The notes beneath the pieces were generated by a model that was not told the DNA's origin, searched no databases, and worked only from the letters and a program-made list of their open reading frames with translations. Below, in pieces: positions 1 through 11,575 of a stretch of DNA of 64,000 bases (position 1 is its first letter; each line of letters opens with the position of its first letter). Location of the stretch: positions 1 through 64,000 of the forward strand of contig NW_026971414.1 in assembly GCF_963678635.1 (NCBI RefSeq), given 5' to 3'. The position numbers were made by a program, and so were the translations under genes. The stretch comes from Symsagittifera roscoffensis. Its lineage: Eukaryota > Xenacoelomorpha > Acoela > Convolutidae.

Positions 1-3000
1 TGTATTGTATTGTATTGTATTGTATTGTATTGTATTGTATTGTATTGTATTGTATTGTATTGTATTGTATTGTATTGTATTGTATTGTATTGTATTGTAT
101 TGTATTGTATTGTATTGTATTGTATTGTATTGTATTGTATGTATTGTATTGTATTGTATTGTATTGTATTGTATTGTATTGTATTGTATTTGTATTGTAC
201 TGTATTGTATTGTATTGTATTGTATTGTATTGTATTCTATTGTATTGTATTGTTTTGTTTTACATTTTTTTGTATTGTATTGTTTTACATTTTATTGTAT
301 TGTATTGTTTTATATTGTAAAGTATTGTATTGTATTGTATTGTATTGTATTGTATTGTACTGTATTGTATTGTATTGTATTGTATTGTATGTATTGTATT
401 GTATAGTATTGTTTGTATTGTATTGTATTGTATTGTATTGTATTGTATTGTTTGTATTGTATTGTATTGTATTGTATTGTATTGTATTGTATTGTATTGT
501 ATTGTATTGTATTGTATTGTATTGTATTGTATTGTATTGTATTGTATTGTATTGTATTGTATTGTATTGTATTGTATTGTAGTTGTATTGTATTGTATTT
601 GTATCGTATTGTATTGTTTTGTATTGTATTGTGTTGTATTGTTTTGTATTGTATTGTATTGTATTGTATTGTATTGTATTGTATTGTATTGTATTGTATT
701 GTATTGTATTGTATTGTATTGTTTTGTATTTTATTGTTTTGTATTGTGTTGTTTTGTATTGTATTGTAGTGTTTTGTATTGTATTGTGTGGTATTGTATT
801 ATATTGTTTTGTAATGTATTGTTTTGTATAGAATTGTATTGTATTGCATTGTATTGTTTTGTGTTTTGTGTTACATTGTATTGATTTTTAATCTTTTTTT
901 TTGTATTGTACCTGCCTTGCAATGTTTTGTATTTCATGTGTTTTTTTTTGTTTTGTATTGTTTTGTATTGTATTGTATTATATTGTTTTGTATTGTTTTG
1001 TATTGTATTGTATTGTGTTGTATTGTATTTTATTGTATTGTATTGTATTGAATTATTTTGTATTGTATTGTATTGTATTGTATCGTATTGTATTATATTG
1101 TTTTGTATTGTTTTGTATTGTATTGTTTTGTGTTGTATTGTATTTTATTGTATTGTATTGTATTAAATTATTTTGTATTGTTTTGTTTTATATTTTAATG
1201 TATTATATTGTATTATATTGTTTTACTGTATTTTACTGTATTGTATTGTTTTGTATTGTATTGTATTGTACTGTATTGTATTGTTTTGTATTGTATTGTA
1301 TTGTATTGTATTGTATTGTGTTGTATTCTATTGTTTTGTTTTGTTTTGTAATGTATTGTATTGTATTGTATTGTTTTGTATTGTATTGTATTGTATTGTA
1401 TTGTATTGTATTGTGTTGTATTGTATTGTTTTGTTTTACATTTTTTTGTATTGTATTGTTTTATATTGTAATGTGTTGTACTGTATTGTATTGTATTGTA
1501 TTGTATTGTATTGTATTGTATTGTATTGTATTGTATTGTATTGTATTGTATTGTATTGTATTGTATTGTATTGTATTGTTTTGTATTGTATTGTATTGTA
1601 TTCTATTGTATTGTATTGTTTTGTTTTACATTTTTTTGTATTGTATTGTTTTACATTTTATAGTATTGTATTGTTTTATATTGTAAAGTATTGTATTGTA
1701 TTGTATTGTATTGAGTTGTATTGTATTGTATTGTATTGTATTGTATTGTATTGTATTGTATTGTATTGTATTGTATTGTATTGTATTGTATTGTATTGTA
1801 TTGTATTGTATTGTATTGTATTGTATTGTATTGTATTCTATTGTATTGTATTGTTTTGTTTTACATTTTTTTGTATTGTACTGTTTTACATTTTATTGTA
1901 TTGTATTGTTTTATATTGTAAAGTATTGTATTGTATTGTATTGTATTGTATTGTATTGTATTGTATTGTATTGTATTGTATTGTATTGTATTGTATTGTA
2001 TTGTATTGTATTGTATTGTATTGTATTGTATTGTATTGTATTGTATTGTATTGTATCGTATTGTATTGTTTTGTATTGTATTGTGTTGTATTGTTTTGTA
2101 TTGTATTGTATTGTATTGTATTGTATTGTATTGTATTCTATTGTATTGTATTGTATTGTATTGTATTGTATTGTATTGTATTGTATTGTATTGTATTGTA
2201 TTGTATTGTATTGTATTGTATTGTTTTGTATTTTATTGTTTTGTATTGTATTGTATTGTTTTGTATTGTGTTGTTTTGTATTGTATTGTAGTGTTTTGTA
2301 TTGTATTGTGTGGTATTGTATTATATTGTTTTGTAATGTATTGTTTTGTATAGAATTGTATTGTATTGCATTGCATTGTTTTGTGTTTTGTGTTACATTG
2401 TATTGATTTTTAATCTTTTTTTTTGTATTGTACTGCCTTGCAATGTTTTGTTTTTCATGTGTTTTTTTTTGTTTTGTATTGTTTTGTATTGTATTGTTTT
2501 GTGTTGTATTGTATTTTATTGTATTGTATTGTATTAAATTATTTTGTATTGTTTTGTTTTATATTTTAATGTATTATATTGTATTATATTGTTTTACTGT
2601 ATTTTACTGTATTGTATTGTTTTGTATTGTATTGTATTGTACTGTATTGTATTGTTTTGTATTGTATTGTATTGTATTGTATTGTATTGTGTTGTATTCT
2701 ATTGTTTTGTTTTGTTTTGTAATGTATTGTATTGTATTGTATTGTTTTGTATTGTATTGTATTGTATTGTATTGTATTGTATTGTGTTGTATTGTATTGT
2801 TTTGTTTTACATTTTTTTGTATTGTATTGTTTTATATTGTAATGTGTTGTACTGTATTGTATTGTATTGTATTGTTTTGTATTGTATTGTATTGTATTGT
2901 ATTGTATTGTATTGTATTGTATTGTATTGTATTGTATTGTATTGTTTTGTATTGTATTGTATTGTATTCTATTGTATTGTATTGTTTTGTTTTACATTTT

Positions 3001-6000
3001 TTTGTATTGTATTGTTTTACATTTTATAGTATTGTATTGTTTTATATTGTAAAGTATTGTATTGTATTGTATTGTATTGAGTTGTATTGTATTGTATTGT
3101 ATTGTATTGTATTGTATTGTATTGTATTGTATTGTATTGTATTGTATTGTATTGTATTGTATTGTATTGTATTGTATTGTATTGTATTGTATTGTATTGT
3201 ATTGTATTGTATTGTATTCTATTGTATTGTATTGTTTTGTTTTACATTTTTTTGTATTGTACTGTTTTACATTTTATTGTATTGTATTGTTTTATATTGT
3301 AAAGTATTGTATTGTATTGTATTGTATTGTATTGTATTGTATTGTATTGTATTGTATTGTATTGTATTGTATTGTATTGTATAGTATTGTATTGTATTGT
3401 ATTGTATTGTATTGTATTGTATTGTATCGTATTGTATTGTTTTGTATTGTATTGTGTTGTATTGTTTTGTATTGTATTGTATTGTATTGTATTGTATTGT
3501 ATTGTATTCTATTGTATTGTATTGTATTGTATTGTATTGTATTGTATTGTATTGTATTGTATTGTATTGTATTGTATTGTATTGTATTGTATTGTTTTGT
3601 ATTTTATTGTTTTGTATTGTATTGTATTGTTTTGTATTGTGTTGTTTTGTATTGTATTGTAGTGTTTTGTATTGTATTGTGTGGTATTGTATTATATTGT
3701 TTTGTAATGTATTGTTTTGTATAGAATTGTATTGTATTGCATTGCATTGTTTTGTGTTTTGTGTTACATTGTATTGATTTTTAATCTTTTTTTTTGTATT
3801 GTACTGCCTTGCAATGTTTTGTTTTTCATGTGTTTTTTTTTGTTTTGTATTGTTTTTTTATTGTATTGTATTATATTGTTTTGTATTGTTTTGTGTTGTA
3901 TTGTATTGTGTTGTTTTGTATTATATTGTTTTGTATTGTTTTGTATTGTATTGTATTGAATTATTTTGTATTGTATTGTATTGTATTGTATTGTATTGCA
4001 TTGTATTGTATTGTATTGTATTGTATTGTATTATATTGTTTTGTATTGTTTTGTATTGTATTGTATTGTGTTGTATTGTATTTTATTGTATTGTATTGTA
4101 TTAAATTATTTTGTATTGTATTGTATTGTATTGTTTTTTTTTTTTATATTTTAATGTATTATTTTGTATTATATTGTTTTGTATTGTATTGTATTTTACT
4201 GTATTGTATTGTTTTGTATTGTATTGTATTGTACTGTATTGTATTGTTTTGTATTGTATTGTTTTTTTTGTATTGTTTTGTTTTGTTTTGTAATGTATTG
4301 TATTGTATTGTATTGTTTTGTATTGTATTGTATTGTATTGTATTGTATTGTATTGTGTTGTATTGTATTGTTTTGTTTTACATTTTTTTGTATTGTATTG
4401 TTTTATATTGTAATGTATTGTACTGTATTGTATTGTATTGTATTGTATTGTATTGTATTGTATTGTATTGTATTGTATTGTATTGTATTGTATTGTATTG
4501 TATTGTATTGTATTGTATTGTATTGTATTGTATTGTATTCTATTGTATTGTATTGTTTTGTTTTACATTTTTTTGTATTGTATTGTTTTACATTTTATTG
4601 TATTGTATTGTTTTATATTGTAAAGTATTGTATTGTATTGTATTGTATTGAGTTGTATTGTATTGTATTGTATTGTATTGTATTGTATTGTATTGTATTG
4701 TATTGTATTGTATTGTATTGTATTGTATTGTATTGTATTGTATTGTATTGTATTGTATTGTATTGTATTGTATTGTATTGTATTGTATTGTATTGTATTG
4801 TATTGTATTGTATTGTATTGTATTGTATTGTATTGTATTGTATTGTATTGTATTGTATTGTATTGTATTGTATTGTATTGTATTGTATTGTATTGTATTG
4901 TATTGTATTGTATTGTATTGTATTGTTTTGTATTGTATTGTATTGTATTGTATTGTATTGTATTGTATTGTATTGTATTGTATTGTATCGTATTGTATTG
5001 TTTTGTATTGTATTGTGTTGTATTGTATTGTATTGTATTGTATTGTATTGTATTGTATTGTATTGTATTGTATTGTATTGTATTGTATTGTATTGTATTG
5101 TATTGTATTGTATTGTATTGTTTTGTATTTTATTGTTTTGTATTGTATTGTATTGTTTTGTATTGTGTTGTTTTGTATTGTATTGTAGTGTTTTGTATTG
5201 TATTGTGTGGTATTGTATTATATTGTTTTGTAATGTATTGTTTTGTATAGAATTGTAATGTATTGCATTGTATTGTTTTGTGTTTTGTGTTACATTGTAT
5301 TGATTTTTAATGTTTTTTTTTGTATTGTACTGCCTTGCAATGTTTTGTATTTCATTTGTTTTTTTTTGTTTTGTATTGTATTGTATTTTATTGTATTATA
5401 TTGTTTTGTATTGTTTTGTATTGCATTGTATTGTGTTGTATTGTATTTTATTGTATTGTATTGTATTGAATTATTTTGTATTGTATTGTATTGTATTGTA
5501 TTGTATTGGCTTGTATTGTCTTGTGTTGTATTGTATTTTATTGTATTGTATTGTATTAAATTATTTTGTATTGTATTGTATTGTATTGTTTTGTTTTATA
5601 TTTTAATGTATTATATTGTATTATATTGTTTTGTATTGTGTTGTATTTTACTGTATTGTATTGTTTTGTATTGTATTGTATTGTACTGTATTGTATTGTT
5701 TTGTATTGTATTGTTTTGTATTGTATTGTTTTGTTTTGTTTTGTAATGTATTGTATTGTATTGTATTGTATTGTTTTGTATTGTATTGTATTGTATTGTA
5801 TTGTATTGTATTGTGTTGTATTGTATTGTTTTGTTTTACATTTTTTTGTATTGTATTGTTTTATATTGTAATGTATTGTACTGTATTGTATTGTATTGTA
5901 TTGTATTGTATTGTATTGTATTGTATTGTATTGTATTGTATTGTTTTGTATTGTATTGTATTGTATTGTATTGTATTGTATTGTTTTGTATTGTATTGTA

Positions 6001-6640
6001 TTGTAGTGTATTGTACTGTATTGTATTGTATTGTATTGTATTGTATTGTATTGTATTGTATTGTATTGTATTGTATTGTTTTGTATTGTATTGTATTGTA
6101 TTGTATTGTATTGTATTGTATTGTATTGTATTGTATTGTATTGTATTGTATTGTATTGTAGTGTATTGTATTGTATTGTATAGTATTGTATTGTATTGTA
6201 TTGTATTGTATTGTATTGTATTGTATTGTATTGTATTGTATTGTATTGTATTGTATTGTATTGTATTGTATTGTATTGTATTGTATTGTATTGTATTGTA
6301 TTGTATTGTATTGTATTGTATTGTATTGTATTGTATTGTATTGTATTGTATTGTATTGTATTGTTTTGTTTTGTATTGTTTTGTATTGTATTGTATTGTA
6401 TTGTATTGTATTGTTTTGTATTGTATTGTATTGTATTGTATTGTATTGTATTGTATTGTTTTGTATTGTATTGTATTGTATTGTATTGTATTGTATTGTA
6501 TTGTATTGTATTGTATTGTATTGTATTGTATTGTATTGTATTGTATTGTATTGTATTGTATTATGTTGTATTATTTTGTATTGTTTTGTATTGTATTGTA
6601 TGGTATTGTTTTGTTTTGTATTGTATTAAAATGTACTGTA
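1..6640. repeat. TATTG pentanucleotide satellite array
   Basis: The stretch is an almost continuous tandem array of TATTG (CAATA on the other strand), broken by interspersed variants such as TGTTT, TGTGT, TCTAT and TACATTTTT. Because 5 is not a multiple of 3 and the unit holds no stop triplet in any register, every frame on both strands is open: the + strand reads as a YCIVL repeat and the - strand as QYNTI. The long open frames are therefore a composition effect, not genes. The array is not the TTAGGC telomere repeat of nematodes. It starts before the left window edge. Confidence 0.98.
883..5340. repeat. Higher-order repeat within the TATTG satellite
   Basis: A distinctive non-pentameric anchor (GATTTTTAATCTTT followed by a T run and TACTGCCTTGCAATG) occurs at about 883, 2405, 3776 and 5302, giving spacings of about 1522, 1371 and 1526 bp. 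A second marker, TTACATTTTTTTGTATTG followed by TTTACATTTTA and ATTGTAAAG, recurs at about 265, 1625, 1860, 2990, 3240 and 4560. Variant order is shared between blocks, so the satellite grew by copying kilobase-scale blocks as well as by pentamer slippage. Confidence 0.85.
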
Positions 6641-7490
6641 TTCCTTTTTTTGTTTTTTTTTTGCATTGAATTGTACTTTATGTATTGTTTTGTAAGGTAT
6701 TGTTTTTTAACGATTTGCTGTGTATGATATTGCATTCTTACGTATTATATTTCATGTATTTAATTGTTTTGTAATGTATTGTATTGTTTTTTACGTTGGT
6801 CTTTTGTTTTGTTTCGCAATGTGTTTTTTTTGTATCGATTTGAATTGTTTTGTATAGTTTTGTATTGTATCGTAGTGTATTGTATTGTATTGTTTTGTTT
6901 TGTATTCTATTCTTTGTATTGTTTTGTATTGTACTGTTTTGTATTGTATTGTATTGTATTGTATTTTATTGTTTTGTATGGTAATGTTTTGCATTGGATT
7001 GTTTTGTTTTATATTGTTTTGCATTATAATGAATTGTTTTTTTTTGTATTGTTTTGTTTTGTATTGTATTGTTTTGTATTGTATTGAAATACATTGTATT
7101 GCATTGTGTTGTATTGTATGTAGTGTATTGTATTGTATTGTTTTTTGTTGTATCGTATTGTATTGTATTGTAATGTATTGTATTGCTTTGAATTATGTTG
7201 TATTTTATTGTATTGTTTTGTTTTCTTTTGTTTTGTTTTGTTTTGTTTTGTATTGTATTGTATTGTATTCTGTTGCATTTTATTGTATTGTATTGTAATG
7301 TATTGTATTGTATTGTGTTGTATTGTATTGTATTGTATTGTATTGTATGGTATTGTTTTGTTTTGTATTGTATTGTAATGTATTGTATTGTTTCGTATTA
7401 TTATGTATTGTTTTGTATTGAAATGTTCTTTATTGAATTGTAATGTATTTTCTTGTATTGTTTTGTATTGAATAGTTTTTTTGTATGTTT
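6641..7490. repeat. Degenerate edge of the TATTG satellite
   Basis: TATTG units remain recognisable but are increasingly interrupted by TTTTG, TAATG and TTTCG variants, until the periodic signal is lost near 7490. This is the usual appearance of a satellite border, where homogenisation fails and point changes accumulate. Confidence 0.85.
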
Positions 7491-9040
7491 TTTTGTTTCC
7501 ATTTGTTAGGTATGATTTTGTTGTAGAATGACTGTTTGAATTGGAATAGATCATATTTGATTTTTCTTATATTAGTTTTTTTTCTTTTCCAATTTATGGT
7601 TTTGCTTTATATTGTTTTTATCGTTATGTTTCGTAATTTATTATAATGTCTTCTTTAGTAATTTTTTAATTTGTTTTCTTTTGAGTTTTATAAAATTGTA
7701 TTGCTTTGCTTTGTGTTTTATTTTATAGTATTATCGTATTTTATTGTAGTAATTATGCTGTGCTTATTCGAAAGTTTTCGTTTTGTTTTGTTTTGTTTTG
7801 AGCAATTTGTCTTGTTTTGTTTCGATTTTTTTGTCGTGTACTAAATTGGTTTGTGTTGTTTTGTTTTATTTGTTTTCTTTTGTTTTTTTTTGCATTTGTT
7901 GTCATGAATCGCGTTGCAAATAATTCTTGTGTTTTTTTTTAGTTTTCTAGTTGTAGTATTCTGTTTTGTTTGTGTGTGGCGTTGATTTCTGCACAGTTTT
8001 TTTTTAGTTTGAATGGTATGGATTTGTTTCATTCCATTATTTTTCACGCCAACAAAAACAGTTCTTTTTCCTTTCTTTTTGTTCTTAACTTTTTTTTGTA
8101 ATCCTCTGTATTCTTATTCAAGTTTTATTTTATTTTTATTTGCGTTGAGTTGCATTTAATTGTTTTGTGTTCTTTGGTTTTAGCATGTATTGCACCGATT
8201 GTTATGTTTTGTGTTCTTGTTAACTGTATGTTTCTTTCATTTGCAAAAAAAGTTTTAGGTTGTTTTTTTGAAATGATTTTTTTGTTTTGTTTAGCATAAT
8301 TGAAAACAATTCTGCACAGTAAAAAAATGTTATCCTTTAGGTTATCTTTACTCAATGTTCTGTTTTACTCGGCTACATGACTCTGTTTTGACAAACTGTT
8401 TACTAATGTTTCGTCATTATGGTATGATATTGTTTTTTCAAAATTTTGAAAAATACCCGTTCGTATTTCTCCTATGCCTTTAGCATGCTCGTTCTTTCGA
8501 ATGCTTTACCATTGTCTGTTTCATTTCGTCCATTTCACTTTAGATTTGTATTCCCTTTCTCTAGTTTTGCGTTGTACAAGATTGCTTTTCTTCTTGAAAT
8601 ATTTTGATGCTCGACTTAAAATTCTTTACTCTGTTTCAATAACCATAGCATTTCTTCTCTCTATTTAATTTAAACTGTCCTCAGCTAAAACTTAGGATAA
8701 ATAGTTTTTTACTGTTAGCTTTTCAACTTTTTGAAGCTGTGTATTTCCCATCGTTCTTGAGAAAAACGTTTTGAAAATTTTTCTGCCGAATCGATTTTTT
8801 TTCTCTGAGGAATCAAAACAAAGCGACAACAAACTAAAGCAAGTTAGTTCGACATTTTCGACTTAAAATTTTTCGGATCAAAAATTTAACTACAAAACAA
8901 GATAAAATTTCAACATGCTGAATACTCTGCAATCTAATTGAAACGAGGAGCTTTACTGCAAAATTTCAATATTTTAATTGGGAAGGTTACCAAACAAATT
9001 GAGTAAGTCAATTGTATTACTTTGATTGGTTGTGCTCATT
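7491..9040. other. T-rich non-coding stretch
   Basis: This is AT-rich sequence, strongly T-biased on the + strand up to about 8300, with TTTTG runs that may be very old satellite. I see no open frame with convincing protein character, no recognisable RNA gene and no transposon ends. Confidence 0.5.
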
Positions 9041-9048
9041 TTTTTAGG

Positions 9049-9286
9049 ATCATCAAGGTTCGACAGAATCATTAAGAGATTCGTAAGAACTGCACCATAT
9101 TGCAATGGATGTGAAACAGGTGTTTTCGCTGGGGACATTAAAAAGGGATCCCAGAGATACAATAACTGCGTTGAACACCGTGGATTGGCAGATGATCCAT
9201 CCTCAGTAAAAGCAATGCTGAAAGCAATTATGATAGTGTCGCCTGTCATCTCTTCTGATTTCTTGCAAAAACAAGTTTTACAATAA
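9049..9286 (+). other. Possible exon-like fragment, unrecognised
   Basis: This short segment is less AT-rich than its surroundings and is open on both strands. On the + strand it follows a TTTTTTTAG that could be a worm 3' splice site at about 9048, and reads through CNGCETGVFAGDIKKGSQR before a stop near 9286. The - strand is open from 9249 to 8974. I recognise no family, and no matching donor or neighbouring exon is evident. It may be a gene or transposon remnant, or chance. Confidence 0.15.
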
Positions 9287-9299
9287 AGAAAACGATTGG

Positions 9300-10400
9300 C
9301 CCTTAATCGAATTGTTTAAACAGTACGGAAGATAAATTTTCAACAAAAAGCTGAAAGTTTTTTAGTCACACCATCACTATTTTTGAAAAAAGTATCTCGA
9401 CAAATTAGAATTTGATAACTGTTTTTTCTAAATAGAAGTATCAGTCTCTTTTTAGAAACCCCGTAGCTGTACAGTTTCTGAATAAAACGAAAACAGACGT
9501 TTTGTTTTAAAGTCTGAAAACACGAAATTGGACAAAATATGATACAAAACAGTATTAAAAAAACAATATACTAGCAAAAAATAGTAAGATAAAAAATTAT
9601 GATAAAAAATCAAACCAAAAAACTAAAACTAAATAATAAAAAATGATTCAATTAGCACTTGTTATTAAATAATTCGATTTTATTAGAATATGATTTTATT
9701 CAAAAAAATTAAAACGAAATATTAAAAGATGATGTAATACGATTTAAAACAAACAAATGAAGACGTTTTTAAGTCATACAGCTATGAAAAAATTATATAA
9801 AAATTTGTAGGTTAAAATAACCTATCTTATTTTAAATTCAAAAAATTTTTTTACGAAAACAAGAATACAATAAAAGGTATAATAGAGAAGCGGAAAAAAA
9901 ATTAGCAATATAATATAATATATTACAATATGATGTAACTTAATATAATGAAAAACAATATTTTGTGACACAATATAGGACAGTATGATATAAAATAATA
10001 TAAAATAATTTAATTTTTTATGGTCTAAAATATTATATGACACATTATTATAATTCAAAAAAAGTAGCAAAATTTAATACAAAAAATTACAATTTTATCT
10101 TTTCACAAAAAAAAATTGCCATTTAATTTAGTTTTTTGTAGAGAAAAGTAATAAATAATAACAAAAAACCCTATCAAAAAGTTTATGATAAAATAAATGA
10201 CAACAATTTATAAAATGAAACAAAAAATTTTAACGGAGTCTGAAACTTTCTAATGTTATTACTGAAACTAGTAAACTAAAATTGTCAACATTTTTTTCAA
10301 TAAGAGTATTTTAAAAATCTATAGAAACTAAAGTTTTACAAATTAAATATCAAAAGTATAGTATTTGAAAACTAGTAGTAAAGTAGATATAGAGCGTAAA
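9300..10400. other. AT-rich non-coding DNA
   Basis: The stretch consists of A- and T-runs with scattered AATATAATATAAT motifs around 9905-10020. No gene, RNA or element boundary could be supported. Confidence 0.5.
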
Positions 10401-10407
10401 ATAAACA

Positions 10408-11210
10408 AACTTTAGACAGATGCTGAAACATTTGATGACTTGTAAATAACACTTTTCAATTTATGAGTTTTGACAAGTTTTAGAAAAAATTTTAATCAAA
10501 ACTTCTTTTTAATACTCAACATAGAAAAGCTTATATCTCGTTCCAAAAATCAGTTTGATTCTGATAATTGTTCCTTTTTTGCTGTAATAGTAATAGATGT
10601 TGGAAGTGATCAGGGGGGGGGGGGGGGTGTGGGGGTGGGGTGTGGTGTGTGACCTGCTTGTTTTAAGATAGAGAATAGAGCATCCGGTCATACTGGTATG
10701 TAATTTTTTGGGCTTTAGAGTCAGCCATGAATTATGATATGGAACAGACTTTGTAAAATCTCAGATTTTGGTAAATGGTAAGAGAATGGTAAAACTGTGT
10801 TTTTAAGCTTTTTTTTCGCAAAAACTTTGGCGGGCATAATCTAATTGGCAAATATCAAGACTTAATCACGTGCCAGTTGTCGAATGAAGGTATTTCTTAT
10901 GTTTTTGTGTTCATGGTAAGTCATTGGTATTAGTTTTGCACAGAAGTTATGGTTTTTTATCCAAAAAATTGGGAATTTTTTTCTATGAAAAAAAAGACAA
11001 AACACGATAAGATTTGATATAGTTTGACCTTTTAACTGTTTTAATAGATGATGTTTTTTCTGAAAAACAGTTTTCTATTTAGCTGCAACTATGTTGAAAC
11101 GTAACTGAAACGCAGCTAAATTTTCCGAATACTCGGAAAAAGTGCCAAAACTCATAATTTGAAAACTGTTATTTACAAGTCATCAAATATTTCAGCGTCT
11201 GTCTAAAGTT
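10408..11210. repeat. Inverted repeat, 67-68 bp arms, about 670 bp spacer
   Basis: The left arm at 10408-10474 (AACTTTAGACAGATGCTGAA ... GAGTTTTGACA) is matched, reverse-complemented, by 11143-11210 with only a few mismatches. The spacer contains the G15 tract. The arrangement resembles a non-autonomous foldback element or MITE. I could not find a clear target-site duplication. Confidence 0.7.
10613..10652 (+). repeat. G15 tract and G-quadruplex motif
   Basis: Fifteen consecutive G residues (10613-10627) are followed by TGT, G5, T, G4, TGTGG and TGTGTG. Four or more G-runs of at least three within 35 nt satisfy the usual G-quadruplex pattern. Long G/C monotracts are a known feature of Caenorhabditis genomes. 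Confidence 0.9.
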
Positions 11211-11363
11211 TTTTAACTCTCTATTTCTAATTTACCACTAATTTTTGTCCAAGATGTTTTCTACAAAGTGAGCAACAACAGTTCAAGAATCATTTCATAA
11301 AATCATTTCGAGTTTTTTGTGATCTTTTCCATGTTTCGATTTTCACTTGGATTTTTATATGAT

Positions 11364-11575
11364 TAATCAAAATTTCTTTTTAATAGTCAAAACAGAAAAG
11401 CTTACATCTAGTTCCAAACTGATTTAAACAGTTTAATTTTTGATAATGTTCAGTTTTTTGCTAACTTACGATAAACACAAATTTTATTCGATTTTTGACA
11501 CAATTATCTTCTTAGGTTCGTATGTGAAACAGATTGCAGGAATTTTCAATGTCAATTGAAAAACTGCATATTTTT
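11364..11575 (+). repeat. Dispersed repeat, family member
   Basis: The first part (11364-11452) is a diverged direct repeat of 10493-10572 (TAATCAAAA, TTCTTTTTAATA, AGAAAAGCTTA, TAGTTCCAAA). The second part (11403-11575) matches the reverse complement of 15289-15427, sharing TTATCTTCTTAGGTTCGTAT and GAATTTTCAATGTCAATT. It is a dispersed non-coding repeat, probably transposon-derived, of unknown type. Confidence 0.6.

Noticed and set aside
1-6640. Telomere
   Set aside because: The unit is TATTG, not TTAGGC or another G-rich telomeric repeat, and it has no G-strand asymmetry.
5-6727. Many long open frames encoding YCIVL repeats and a - strand QYNTI frame
   Set aside because: They follow automatically from a TATTG pentamer, which has no stop in any register; there is no start context, no splice site and no non-repeat protein sequence.
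9049-9070. tRNA-like box GGTTCGA near 9057
   Set aside because: No matching A box or acceptor stem around it; a single short match is expected by chance.
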